Below, piece after piece: positions 20,573-28,549 of a stretch of 64,000 bases of DNA. Location of the stretch: the NCBI RefSeq assembly GCF_043195135.1, contig NZ_JBAFWP010000005.1, one strand, 5' to 3'. The translations under genes were made by a program, and so were the position numbers. Source of the stretch: NCEH01 sp043195135. GTDB taxonomy: Bacteria > Pseudomonadota > Alphaproteobacteria > Rhizobiales > Xanthobacteraceae. Under the pieces are notes generated by a model. The model was not told where the DNA came from. It saw nothing but the letters and a program-made list of their open reading frames with translations, and did not search any database. Every line of letters begins with the position of its first letter. The first letter of the stretch is position 1.

Positions 20573-22213
20573 TCAGCCGCCCGCCCTGGGCAGCAGAAGC
20601 TGGCGCAGGCGCGCCGGGTCCGCCCGCCGCGCCGCATTCTGCGGCATGGCGTAGAGGCGCACCTCGCCCGTGCCGTCGGCGCGCGGATAGGTGCCGAGCA
20701 GGTTGAAATCCTCCGGCGCCCCCTCGAGCGCCGCGCGCACCTGCCCGTTCTGCGGCACCGCCGCGGCGGCGGAAGTCGCATCGAGCACCACGAAGGCCGC
20801 CGCGCTGTCGCTGAGGACACGGGCGGTCCCCTGGGCGTCCATGCCGGGCACCGGTCCTGCCGGCAGAAGGCGTCGGGCGGGCACCACGACGGCGGTGCGG
20901 GCGACGTCCTGCTGGGCGATCGCGGCGATCAGCGCGCCCTCGCCCTTCTCATCCGACGCAACCAGGACCAGGGGTCCGGCGGCGCCTTGCTCCAGGATCG
21001 CACGCGCGGCGGGGATCATGCCGACGGGCGGCTTCAGGAGCGGCGTCAGAAGCGCCGGCAATGCCGCCAGCAGCATCACCATGGATACCATCAGCCCGGA
21101 CAGGGTCGGCCATCCCGTGGTCAGGAGGCCGATCAGGCGCATGCCGCCATAGGCCGCGAGCATCACCAGCGGCACCACCGCCGGCAGCAGATGGCGGGCA
21201 TCCGGCGCCAGCGGCACCACGAGGCAGCCGATCAGCACCGCCCCCGCAAGCGCGGCGAGGGTTGCGAACAGGCCGGAGCCCGCGGCGCGATCCCGCCAAC
21301 TGGCGAGCAGCGCGGAGAGCGCGCCGAATCCGGCCAGGGCGAGGATCAGCGAGGTCAATCCCGCCGTCAGCGCCGTGCCGTAGAAGGACGCGGACAGGGC
21401 GGCGAAGCCGAGCCCCCATCCGCCCGCGAAATGTCCCGCCACCAGGGGATAGGTGCCGACGATCCAGGGACCGGCCAGCACCAGCATGAAGGCATAGGGC
21501 AGATAGAAGCCGGCGCGGCGCATCAGGGGGAGGCGCCGCGCGACCAGAACGCCGAGCGGCGGCAGCAGCACCAATGCGACCATCCCGAAATCCGTGAGCA
21601 TGGCCGCGCTCGCCAGCAGGCCGAATCCGGCCGCGGCGCCCCAGCCGCCGGTCTCCAGATAGCGCCAGAAGGCCAGCGCCGCGAGAAAGGCGAGCAGCGC
21701 CGCCGGCATATCCAGCGAAACGACGAGGATCGCCGCGCGCAGCGGGGTCAGGGCCAGAAGCACCGCGCACACGGCAACCCCGGGCAACGGGCCGAGCCGG
21801 CGCGCGGTGACGAAGCCGGCGCTCACCACCAGGATTGCGGCCATGAGGCAGGGCAGCACCAGGGCGGCGGGCGTGGAAGGGGAAACCGCCAGGAACCAGG
21901 CGCCTTCCAGCAGATAATAAAGCGGCGGGTTCAGCCCCAGCGCGACGCGCGGATACTGCAGGAAGAAGGTCTCGATGAAGGGAAACAGGGGCGGAAAGTG
22001 CGCCCGGGCATAATCGGCGAACATGAGGCCGGTGACATAATGCCCCGCCTCCTGCGCCTCGGTCGCGGAAAACTCGGCGAAAAAGGCGCCGGAGGCGCGC
22101 TGCTGAAGCGCCAGCAGCACCAGGAGGAAGGCCGCGAAAATGGCGAACAGCAGCGCTTGCAGGCCGGATCCCACAAGCGCCCTGATCCGGTCGTCCCCGC
22201 CCTTGTGCGCCAC
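20573..22213 (-). CDS. GT39/ArnT-like polytopic membrane glycosyltransferase
   Basis: A 546-residue integral membrane protein with about ten to twelve predicted transmembrane segments. An early loop with FSATEAQEAGHYVTGLM resembles the acidic first periplasmic loop of GT-C enzymes (PMT/ArnT type), which use polyprenyl-phosphate sugars as donors. Later segments such as PLAPDARHLLPAVVPL also fit that family. No ATG lies near the first membrane segment, so the GTG at 22213 (or 22219) is the likely start; the open frame runs on to 22378 but would then overlap the divergent gene. It is transcribed away from the paralogous beta-sandwich genes, with 95 bp between, and precedes the GT2-like gene. Confidence 0.75.
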   Translation of the reverse strand: MAHKGGDDRIRALVGSGLQALLFAIFAAFLLVLLALQQRASGAFFAEFSATEAQEAGHYVTGLMFADYARAHFPPLFPFIETFFLQYPRVALGLNPPLYYLLEGAWFLAVSPSTPAALVLPCLMAAILVVSAGFVTARRLGPLPGVAVCAVLLALTPLRAAILVVSLDMPAALLAFLAALAFWRYLETGGWGAAAGFGLLASAAMLTDFGMVALVLLPPLGVLVARRLPLMRRAGFYLPYAFMLVLAGPWIVGTYPLVAGHFAGGWGLGFAALSASFYGTALTAGLTSLILALAGFGALSALLASWRDRAAGSGLFATLAALAGAVLIGCLVVPLAPDARHLLPAVVPLVMLAAYGGMRLIGLLTTGWPTLSGLMVSMVMLLAALPALLTPLLKPPVGMIPAARAILEQGAAGPLVLVASDEKGEGALIAAIAQQDVARTAVVVPARRLLPAGPVPGMDAQGTARVLSDSAAAFVVLDATSAAAAVPQNGQVRAALEGAPEDFNLLGTYPRADGTGEVRLYAMPQNAARRADPARLRQLLLPRAGG

Positions 22214-22308
22214 GAACACCCCCGCGTCACGAAGCCCCTTGCCTAAAGGCCGCGAGGGCTTTCTAAAGTCCGGCAGGGGCGCCGTCCATGCCCGTGCGGA
22301 GCAAAGCC

Positions 22309-23340
22309 ATGAGCGCGATCCAAACCTGGTTTGGCGGTTTCGCCTGGGGCGCCGTTTTCGGAATTGTGGGCGCCACAACGGCCGGGATCGTGCTGTTCCG
22401 CCCCGACATCGTCGAGCGCATCACCATGGAGCGGCCAGCCGCGCCCGCCCCGCAGGCGGTGGCATCGATGCCGCAGGCCTCGGCCCCGGCGCGCCCGCCG
22501 GAGAATCGCCCCGCCCCGGTCCCGCCCCAGGCCGCAGCCACGCCGAAGGCGGCGACACCGCCCGCGCCGCCCCCCCTGGCCGCGCCGGCGCAGGCGCAGG
22601 CGGCCCCCGCCCCGGTGACGAAAACACCGCCCTTCATCGTCAATTCACGCACCACGGCGGCGCTGGAACAGGCCTTCACGCCGCCCCGCGCCTTCGCCCG
22701 CAATGACGAGCTGGTGGTGCGCGGGCGCAACATGAATGCCGAGCCGGTGGACTTCAACCTGCGCATCGACGATGCCAAATCGACCAATTGGAACACCCGC
22801 TACAATCGCACGGACACGGTGGCGCCCGGGCCGTTCGAGGTGCGGGTCCCGTTCGACGGCATCACCACCTCGGCCAAGGCGGACCTGGACATCAATTCCA
22901 TCGTCCGCATCGTCCTGTTCTCGCAGAAGGGCGTGCTCGATATCGACAGCGCGCAGATCGAGGCCCTGAAGGCCGCGCCCGCCGCCGGCCAATCCTGGCT
23001 GCGCGGCGCGAAGACCACGGCGGAACAGGAATTCGCGCCCGCCTTGTCGGTCGCCGCGAACCAGGGCTTCGTCGTCTCCGGAACCAACCCGTCGGACAAG
23101 CCGCTGACGGTGAACCTGCGGGTGGACGACGCCGCCTCCAAGGATTGGAATTCCCGGGCGCAGACCAGCCTCAGCGTGCCGCCCGGCCCGTTCGTGCTGC
23201 GCGCGCCCGCCGCCTCCTGGATCACGCCGGCCAAGACCCCGCTCGACCGCACGAAGATCCGGCGCGTGGTGGTGTTCGTCACCGACGGCGAGGGCCCGGT
23301 GACGCTGAACGAATTGCGGCTCGACACCCTCGCCCCCTGA
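22309..23340 (+). CDS. Membrane-anchored protein with two beta-sandwich repeats
   Basis: A 343-residue protein. The N-terminal transmembrane anchor (GGFAWGAVFGIVGATTAGIVLF) is followed by a Pro/Ala linker of about 65 residues and two repeats of about 110 residues each, which look like carbohydrate-binding jelly rolls. The repeats share the pattern TTA-E-F, a V-G-N strand, LRIDDA/LRVDDA, APGPFEV/PPGPFVL and a final hydrophobic strand. The second repeat is very close to the second repeat of the next protein, so the genes are paralogs. The ATG at 22309 with GGAG upstream is preferred over 22288 because it aligns with the start of the paralog. It probably displays a glycan-binding module in the periplasm. 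Confidence 0.8.
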   Translation: MSAIQTWFGGFAWGAVFGIVGATTAGIVLFRPDIVERITMERPAAPAPQAVASMPQASAPARPPENRPAPVPPQAAATPKAATPPAPPPLAAPAQAQAAPAPVTKTPPFIVNSRTTAALEQAFTPPRAFARNDELVVRGRNMNAEPVDFNLRIDDAKSTNWNTRYNRTDTVAPGPFEVRVPFDGITTSAKADLDINSIVRIVLFSQKGVLDIDSAQIEALKAAPAAGQSWLRGAKTTAEQEFAPALSVAANQGFVVSGTNPSDKPLTVNLRVDDAASKDWNSRAQTSLSVPPGPFVLRAPAASWITPAKTPLDRTKIRRVVVFVTDGEGPVTLNELRLDTLAP

Positions 23341-23414
23341 GCTACCCCCCGGGCGCCGAACGCGGACCCCGAGCTTCAATTTCAGACGCGCGCATGAGCG
23401 CCAGGAGCGGTGCG

Positions 23415-26402
23415 ATGGGCAGGGTGCATGTGTGGGCGGGCGGCTTCGGATGGGGCGTGCTGCTCGGCCTCGTCGGCAGCGCAGCCGTCGGCCTGCTGGT
23501 GTTCCGCGCGGATCTCATCGGCGGCGGGACCCGGAGCGTCGCACCGGCGCAAACCGCAGCCCTCGCCGATGCGGCCCCCGTCGACGCAGCCGCCGCCGAC
23601 CCGCGTGCGCCCTTCCTGACGAGCCCCACCACCACCGCGCAGCCGCTGGACCTGCGGTTCGACCCGCCCCGCGCGGTGCCGCCGGAAGAGGACCTGGTGA
23701 TCCGCGGCCGCAACGATACCGGCCGCACGCTGCAACTGGTGGCGTGGATCGAGGACGGCCAATCGGTGGACGGCCTGTCGCGCTTCGACGACGAGCAAGA
23801 TCTCGCCCCCGGGGCGTTCGAATGGCGGATCCCGCTCGGCGCGCTGGTGACGCCCGGCGGCCGGCGCCTGGACCCGGCGGCGCTGACGCGCCTGCTGCTG
23901 TTCACGCCCGAAGGTGAGCCCGCCGCCACACTCGCCTCCCTCACCATCGCCCCGCCCCTCCCCGCCGCGCCGATCGCGCCGCCGCCCCCGCCGCTCGCGA
24001 GCGTGCCCGACGGGCAGAGCTGGCTTGCCGGCGCGCGCACCACGGCGGCGCAGGACTTCGCCACCCCGGTTGCGTTCGACGCCGGCCAGGAAGTGGTGGT
24101 GCAGGGCGACAACACCACGGGCAAGCCGCTCACGGTCAATCTGCGGATCGACGATATCTCCTCGACCGACTGGCATTCGCGCGGCTCCGCCGTGCAGACG
24201 GTGGCGCCCGGCCCGTTCGTGCTGCGCTCGCCGGTCTCCTCCTGGGTGACGCCGTCCAAGCGCCGGCTCGACCGCACGCAGATCAAGCGGCTGATCGTGT
24301 TCGTGAGCCCGGCCCAGCCGGGAATCGCGCTCGGCGACGTGCATGTGGAGCGCGCAAACCCCCTGCCCGACGGCGCGCTCGGCCTCAGGTTCGCGCCGAC
24401 GCCCGACATCGCCGTGCCCGGCTTTGAAACCGTGCTGCCCAACGATCCCCGCCTCAGCCCCGGCGCCGGGGCGCTGGTGCGCACCCAGAACGACCCGCTG
24501 CTGTCCAGCGGCCTCAACGGCATTCGCACCATCACCGTGCCCTGGACCCGCAGCGCCACCGCCACCGTGTCGCTCTGGACCGAGGACCAGGGGGAATGGG
24601 AATATTTCCCCCATTCCCTGAACCGCACCATCACGATCGACGGACAGGTGGTGCTGGACCAGCATTATACGCCCGAGGAATGGATCGATCGGGTGTATCG
24701 GCGTGGCCTGTGGAAGGAAGCGATGATCGATGGCGATCCCTGGTCGGTCTATGCGCGCGACCGGGGCGGGCTGGTGACGGCCACCGTGCCCGTGGTGGAC
24801 GGCAAAATCGTGGTGGAGCTCGCCTCCGACCAGCCGCCGAACAATGGCTATATCGCCGCCATGGTGATCGCGCCCAGCGCCAGCACCGCCGCCGTGGACG
24901 CGGTGGAGGCCTGGCGGCGCCAGCGCTATGGCGAACGCTGGCCGGTGCTCGACAAGCCGGTGGACCCGGCGCTTGCCACGGGCGTCACCCTGCGCGTGCT
25001 GCCGGCGGGCACGCCGCGCAGCCAGCACCCCTTCTGGCGCGCCGACCTGCCGGTGGAAACCCGCGTGCGCGCGGCACGCGGCAGCCTCGTCTCGGTGGAT
25101 TTCCTCGCGCTCTCCAACGTGGACGACCTCTCGGCCAATGTCTCCGTCTCCGCGCCCGCAGGCGTCACGCCCCAGGTGCGCTGGGGGAAATGGACCTATA
25201 TGCGGCGCGGCGTCGGCGAGAATGCCCTCGCCATTACGTCCGACGTGCTGGAGGGCGACCTCTCTTTCCTGCGCATCGCCGCCGGCATTCCGCGCCGGCT
25301 GAACGTGACGCTCACCGTGCCGGCCGACGCGCCCGCCGGCCCGCTGCCGGTGCCGCTGACCCTGGACATCGCCGGCACGCAGGTTTCGGCGACGGCGGTG
25401 GTTGACGTTCTGCCCCTCACCTTGCCGCAGATCAGCGAGCCGATCGGCTATTATCTCAACGCGCCGCCCTATGAATCCTGGTTCCGCCCCACCAACGACC
25501 AGGCCGACCGGGAAATGGCCTGCGATTATGCCGCGCTGCGCGGCTTCGGCATGACCGGCATCTCGCCGGACCTGGTGACGCCCACGCCGGCGCAGCTGCC
25601 GCGCTACCTCCAGCAGACGCGCCTCGCGCGCGACGCCGGTTTCCGGCCGCCCTTCCTCGACTATACCTCCGTGAAGCGCCTGGACGCGGCCGCCGGCCCC
25701 GCCGCGATGGCCGCCGATGTCGCGGCCGCCGAAGCCCAGCTCGCCGCCGCCGGGCTGCCCGCGCCACTCTGGGCGATCACCGACGAGCCGGCGGACGATC
25801 CGGCGGGCATCGCCGCCTTGCAGCGGGTGCACGATGCCCTGAAAGCCGAGGCGCCCGGGGCGAAGCGGGCCGGCCAGCTCAACAATCCCGGCAATCGCAA
25901 GCTACTGGGCCTGTTCGACACGGTTCTCGTGAATTTCGGCTACGGCGTCAGCGCCGCCGGCTTTGCGGAGCTGCAAGGCCGGGACATCACGCCCTGGCTC
26001 TACAATATGCTGGATTATCGCGCCGCCGCCGGTTTCCAGTTCTGGCGGATCGGCGCGCGCGGCTATCTGCAATGGCATGCGCGCGCGTTCACCGCCGATC
26101 CGCGCGATCCCACGGACGGACGCGAGAGCGAATATGCCATCCTCCCGCTCAGCGCGAGCCGCTGCCAGCCGGTGGCGACGGTGGATGCCCGCCTGATCGA
26201 GACCGCCGACGGCATGGGCGATCTTCAATGGCTGCGCTGGCTGGACGCCCAGGCCGCCGCCGACCCCGCCGCCAGGGCGCTGCGCGACGAACTGTTCGCC
26301 GCCATACCCGCCGATTGGCAGGCCTATGCCCAACACCCCCCGGAACTTTTTGCACTGCGCAAAAGGATCATGGACTTCGCCGCGGCCAAGGTTGAAAAAT
26401 AG
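23415..26402 (+). CDS. Membrane-anchored DUF4091/GH123-like glycosidase
   Basis: A 995-residue protein: transmembrane anchor (GGFGWGVLLGLVGSAAVGLL), Ala/Pro linker, two beta-sandwich repeats like those of the preceding gene, a further beta-rich part (about 320-660), then a barrel-like C-terminal domain resembling DUF4091 and GH123. In GH123 N-acetyl-beta-galactosaminidases an adjacent Asp-Glu pair acts by substrate-assisted catalysis; here D790-E791 lie in AITDEPADD at the matching kind of place. The ending WRIGARGYLQW and ESEYAILPL also fits DUF4091. AGGAG is eight bases before the ATG at 23415; an ATG at 23394 is an alternative. It is 74 bp after its paralog. Likely acts on a surface or extracellular hexosamine-containing glycan. 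Confidence 0.78.
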   Translation: MGRVHVWAGGFGWGVLLGLVGSAAVGLLVFRADLIGGGTRSVAPAQTAALADAAPVDAAAADPRAPFLTSPTTTAQPLDLRFDPPRAVPPEEDLVIRGRNDTGRTLQLVAWIEDGQSVDGLSRFDDEQDLAPGAFEWRIPLGALVTPGGRRLDPAALTRLLLFTPEGEPAATLASLTIAPPLPAAPIAPPPPPLASVPDGQSWLAGARTTAAQDFATPVAFDAGQEVVVQGDNTTGKPLTVNLRIDDISSTDWHSRGSAVQTVAPGPFVLRSPVSSWVTPSKRRLDRTQIKRLIVFVSPAQPGIALGDVHVERANPLPDGALGLRFAPTPDIAVPGFETVLPNDPRLSPGAGALVRTQNDPLLSSGLNGIRTITVPWTRSATATVSLWTEDQGEWEYFPHSLNRTITIDGQVVLDQHYTPEEWIDRVYRRGLWKEAMIDGDPWSVYARDRGGLVTATVPVVDGKIVVELASDQPPNNGYIAAMVIAPSASTAAVDAVEAWRRQRYGERWPVLDKPVDPALATGVTLRVLPAGTPRSQHPFWRADLPVETRVRAARGSLVSVDFLALSNVDDLSANVSVSAPAGVTPQVRWGKWTYMRRGVGENALAITSDVLEGDLSFLRIAAGIPRRLNVTLTVPADAPAGPLPVPLTLDIAGTQVSATAVVDVLPLTLPQISEPIGYYLNAPPYESWFRPTNDQADREMACDYAALRGFGMTGISPDLVTPTPAQLPRYLQQTRLARDAGFRPPFLDYTSVKRLDAAAGPAAMAADVAAAEAQLAAAGLPAPLWAITDEPADDPAGIAALQRVHDALKAEAPGAKRAGQLNNPGNRKLLGLFDTVLVNFGYGVSAAGFAELQGRDITPWLYNMLDYRAAAGFQFWRIGARGYLQWHARAFTADPRDPTDGRESEYAILPLSASRCQPVATVDARLIETADGMGDLQWLRWLDAQAAADPAARALRDELFAAIPADWQAYAQHPPELFALRKRIMDFAAAKVEK

Positions 26403-26470
26403 CGCGAGGGCGGCGCCCTGGCTTCAGGCCGGCCCGGCTTATTTTCAGATGGCTCCAGCCCGCGGATCCC

Positions 26471-27061
26471 ATGGCCAGTGATCTGAACCTGCGTATCGTG
26501 ATCGTCGACGAGAGCCCGGTGCGCGCCGCCATCCTCAGCGAGGGACTGCGCGAGGCGGGCTACGTCAACGTGCTGCGCGTCGAGGGCCACAAGAACCTGC
26601 TGGAGCGCATCTACGCCATCGATCCGGACGTGATCCTGATCGACCTGGAAGACCCGAGCCGCGACACCATCGAGCAGATGTTCCAGATGAGCCGCGAGGT
26701 GAAGCGCCCCGTCGCCATGTTCGTGGACCAGTCCGACGGCAAGACCATCGAGGCGGCGATCGCCGCCGGCGTCGCCTCCTATGTGGTGGACGGGCTGCGC
26801 AAGGACCGGGTGAAGCCGATCCTGGAAACCACCATTTCCCGCTTCCGCGCCTTCGCCCGCCTGAAGGAGGAGCTGGAGGAGGCGAAGAGCCAGCTTGAGG
26901 AACGCAAGCTGGTGGATCGCGCGAAGCTGATCCTCATGAAGATGAAGAATATCGACGAGCAGGCGGCCTACGCCCTCATGCGCCGCACCGCCATGAACGA
27001 AAAGAAGCGGATGGTGGACATCGCCCAATCCGTCATCACCGCCGCGGAGATGTTGCGATGA
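26471..27061 (+). CDS. nasT: ANTAR-domain antiterminator NasT
   Basis: A 196-residue RNA-binding response-regulator-like protein. Residues 8-125 are a receiver-like domain with VIVDES and VILIDLEDP; a coiled linker (LKEELEEAKSQLEERK) leads to a C-terminal ANTAR domain (about 140-195, VDRAKLILMKMKNIDEQ and AYALMRRTAMN). NasT binds paired stem-loops in the leader of the nitrate assimilation transcript and prevents termination when nitrate is present. Its stop overlaps the nasS start by ATGA, and the target leader lies just after nasS, so the sensor, regulator and target are adjacent. Confidence 0.95.
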   Translation: MASDLNLRIVIVDESPVRAAILSEGLREAGYVNVLRVEGHKNLLERIYAIDPDVILIDLEDPSRDTIEQMFQMSREVKRPVAMFVDQSDGKTIEAAIAAGVASYVVDGLRKDRVKPILETTISRFRAFARLKEELEEAKSQLEERKLVDRAKLILMKMKNIDEQAAYALMRRTAMNEKKRMVDIAQSVITAAEMLR

Positions 27062-28212
27062 GACGCCTTGCCATGGGGTTCATTCCCCTCACCGACGCCG
27101 CCGTTCTGATCGCCGCCGCCGAGCGCGGCTTCTCCATGGCCGAGGGGCTGGAGATCGATCTCCACAAGGAGGTCTCCTGGGCCAATATCCGCGACAAGGT
27201 GAATGTCGGCCTGCTGGACGGGGCCCACATGCTCGGCCCGCTGGCGATCGCCTCCTCCCTCGGGCTCGGCCATGTGCGGGTGCCGCTGGTGGTGCCGTTC
27301 GCGCTCAATCTCAACGGCAGTGCCCTCACCATCGCCAAGGATGTCTATGCCGCGATGGGCGACACCGGCATCGACCTCTCGACCGCGCCCGGGGCGGCGC
27401 GCGCGCTCGGCCAGGTGGTGGCGCAGCGCCGCGCGGCGGGGCGCGAGCCCCTGATCTTCGCCTCGGTCTACAGCTTCTCCACCCATACCTATCTGGTGCG
27501 CAATTTCCTAAAAGCCGGCGGCGTCGATCCGGATCGCGACGTGCGCCTCGTGGTGATTCCGCCGCCGTTCATGGCCGAGAGCCTGCGCAACGGCCTCGTG
27601 CATGGCTTCTGCGTCGGCAGCCCCTGGAACAGCGTCGCGGTGGATGCCGACGTGGGCCGCATCGCGGTGCTCGGGGCGGAAATCTTCGGCTGGGTGCCGG
27701 AGAAGGTGCTGGGGGTGCACGCCCGCTTTGCCAATACCGAACCGGACGTGCTGCATCGCCTGGTGCGGGCGCTCTATGCCGCCGCGCGCTGGTGCGAGGA
27801 CCCGGCCAACCATGAGGATCTCGCCCGCCTGCTGGGCGAGCCGCGCCATCTCTCCCTGCCCGCCGACGTGCTGCGGCGGACCCTGGACGGGCGGCTCCAC
27901 ACCGCGCCGGGCGGCCCGCTGCGGGCGCATAAGGATTATCTCGTCCTGCATCGCGACGGCGCCAACCGGCCCGCGCCGGACCATGCGTTGTGGATGTACA
28001 GCCAGATCGTCGAGGCCCACCAGGGGGAATGGGCGCCCGACGCGGCGCGCGAGGCGATCTCGGTCTACCGGCCCGACATTTTCGACCACGCCGTGGGCCA
28101 TGCCCCGGTGCACCATACCGCCGAGCCGGACTGCGTGGCGACCCGGCTGGGCGCCCCCTTCGATGCCGTGCGCTTTCTTGAAACCGGGCCCGAGGCCTCC
28201 CTTAAGCCTTAG
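27058..28212 (+). CDS. nasS: Nitrate/nitrite sensor NasS (NrtA-like)
   Basis: A 384-residue protein of the CmpA/NrtA periplasmic-binding family that lacks a signal peptide, as expected for the cytoplasmic sensor NasS. In Paracoccus and Bradyrhizobium, NasS holds NasT inactive until it binds nitrate or nitrite. Family features include LAMGFIPLTDAAVLIAAAE at the start, GVDPDRDVRLVVIPPP and GFCVGSPWNSVAV, which closely parallel NrtA at 28550 (GIDPDKDVSTIVVPPP and AFCVGEPWNEQLV). It overlaps nasT by four bases. Confidence 0.94.
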   Translation: MRRLAMGFIPLTDAAVLIAAAERGFSMAEGLEIDLHKEVSWANIRDKVNVGLLDGAHMLGPLAIASSLGLGHVRVPLVVPFALNLNGSALTIAKDVYAAMGDTGIDLSTAPGAARALGQVVAQRRAAGREPLIFASVYSFSTHTYLVRNFLKAGGVDPDRDVRLVVIPPPFMAESLRNGLVHGFCVGSPWNSVAVDADVGRIAVLGAEIFGWVPEKVLGVHARFANTEPDVLHRLVRALYAAARWCEDPANHEDLARLLGEPRHLSLPADVLRRTLDGRLHTAPGGPLRAHKDYLVLHRDGANRPAPDHALWMYSQIVEAHQGEWAPDAAREAISVYRPDIFDHAVGHAPVHHTAEPDCVATRLGAPFDAVRFLETGPEASLKP

Positions 28213-28282
28213 ATTTCGCCCGCCCTCGCGCGATTTTGGGACCGCCGGGACGCACAATCGTGCATCAAATGCATGGAATTTT

Positions 28283-28312
28283 TGCAGCGCACTGCCACGC
28301 AATGCGCCTGCA
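28283..28312. promoter_or_regulatory. Candidate NtrC-type enhancer
   Basis: An imperfect inverted repeat, TGCAGCGCA (28283-28291) and TGCGCCTGCA (28303-28312), centred about 100 bases upstream of the expected start site of the sigma54 promoter at 28371. Distance and TGCA ends suit NtrC, but the match to its consensus (TGCACC-N-GGTGCA) is only partial. Confidence 0.35.
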
Positions 28313-28370
28313 CAAAATTACGGCATACAAAATTCAAAGTATTTTCAACGATCTTATGTCGAGACCGGTC

Positions 28371-28386
28371 TGGCACACATCTTGAA
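28371..28386 (+). promoter_or_regulatory. Sigma54-type promoter of the nrt-nas operon
   Basis: TGGCACACATCTTGAA matches the sigma54 consensus TGGCAC-N5-TTGCW with GG at -24 and the right spacing; the -12 element reads GA rather than GC. It would start transcription near 28396, directly in front of the first leader hairpin at 28400. This geometry strengthens the call and implies NtrC (nitrogen limitation) control. Confidence 0.7.
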
Positions 28387-28399
28387 TAGATGAATCCCA

Positions 28400-28448
28400 G
28401 ACGCGGCCAATGATGTCCGCGTCAAAAAATTCGTCCCACTGACGGGAC
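28400..28448 (+). ncRNA. ANTAR-target tandem hairpins in the nrt leader
   Basis: First hairpin: GACGCGG (28400-28406) pairs with CCGCGTC (28417-28423); a C-G pair closes the hexaloop AATGAT (28409-28414), with one C-U mismatch below it. Second hairpin: GTCCC (28433-28437) pairs with GGGAC (28444-28448), hexaloop ACTGAC (28438-28443). Both loops have A at position 1 and G at position 4, the signature required for ANTAR protein binding, and the linker is nine A/T-rich bases. NasT is the obvious ligand. Confidence 0.85.
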
Positions 28449-28455
28449 CTTCAGC

Positions 28456-28507
28456 AAAGCCGCTGACACCGATGGCACCGCGCCATCGTGCTGTCCGCGG
28501 CTTTTTT
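28456..28507 (+). terminator. Leader terminator controlled by NasT
   Basis: AAAGCCGC (28456-28463) pairs with GCGGCTT (28497-28503), with an inner GATGGC/GCCATC hairpin (28471-28487), followed by a T-run to 28507. It lies eight bases after the second ANTAR hairpin and 43 bases before nrtA, so it is an attenuator rather than a gene end. It should stop transcription unless NasT acts. Confidence 0.88.
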
Positions 28508-28549
28508 CGTTTCTGACCCGTCACAGATGCCGACCAGAGGGGAACCAGA

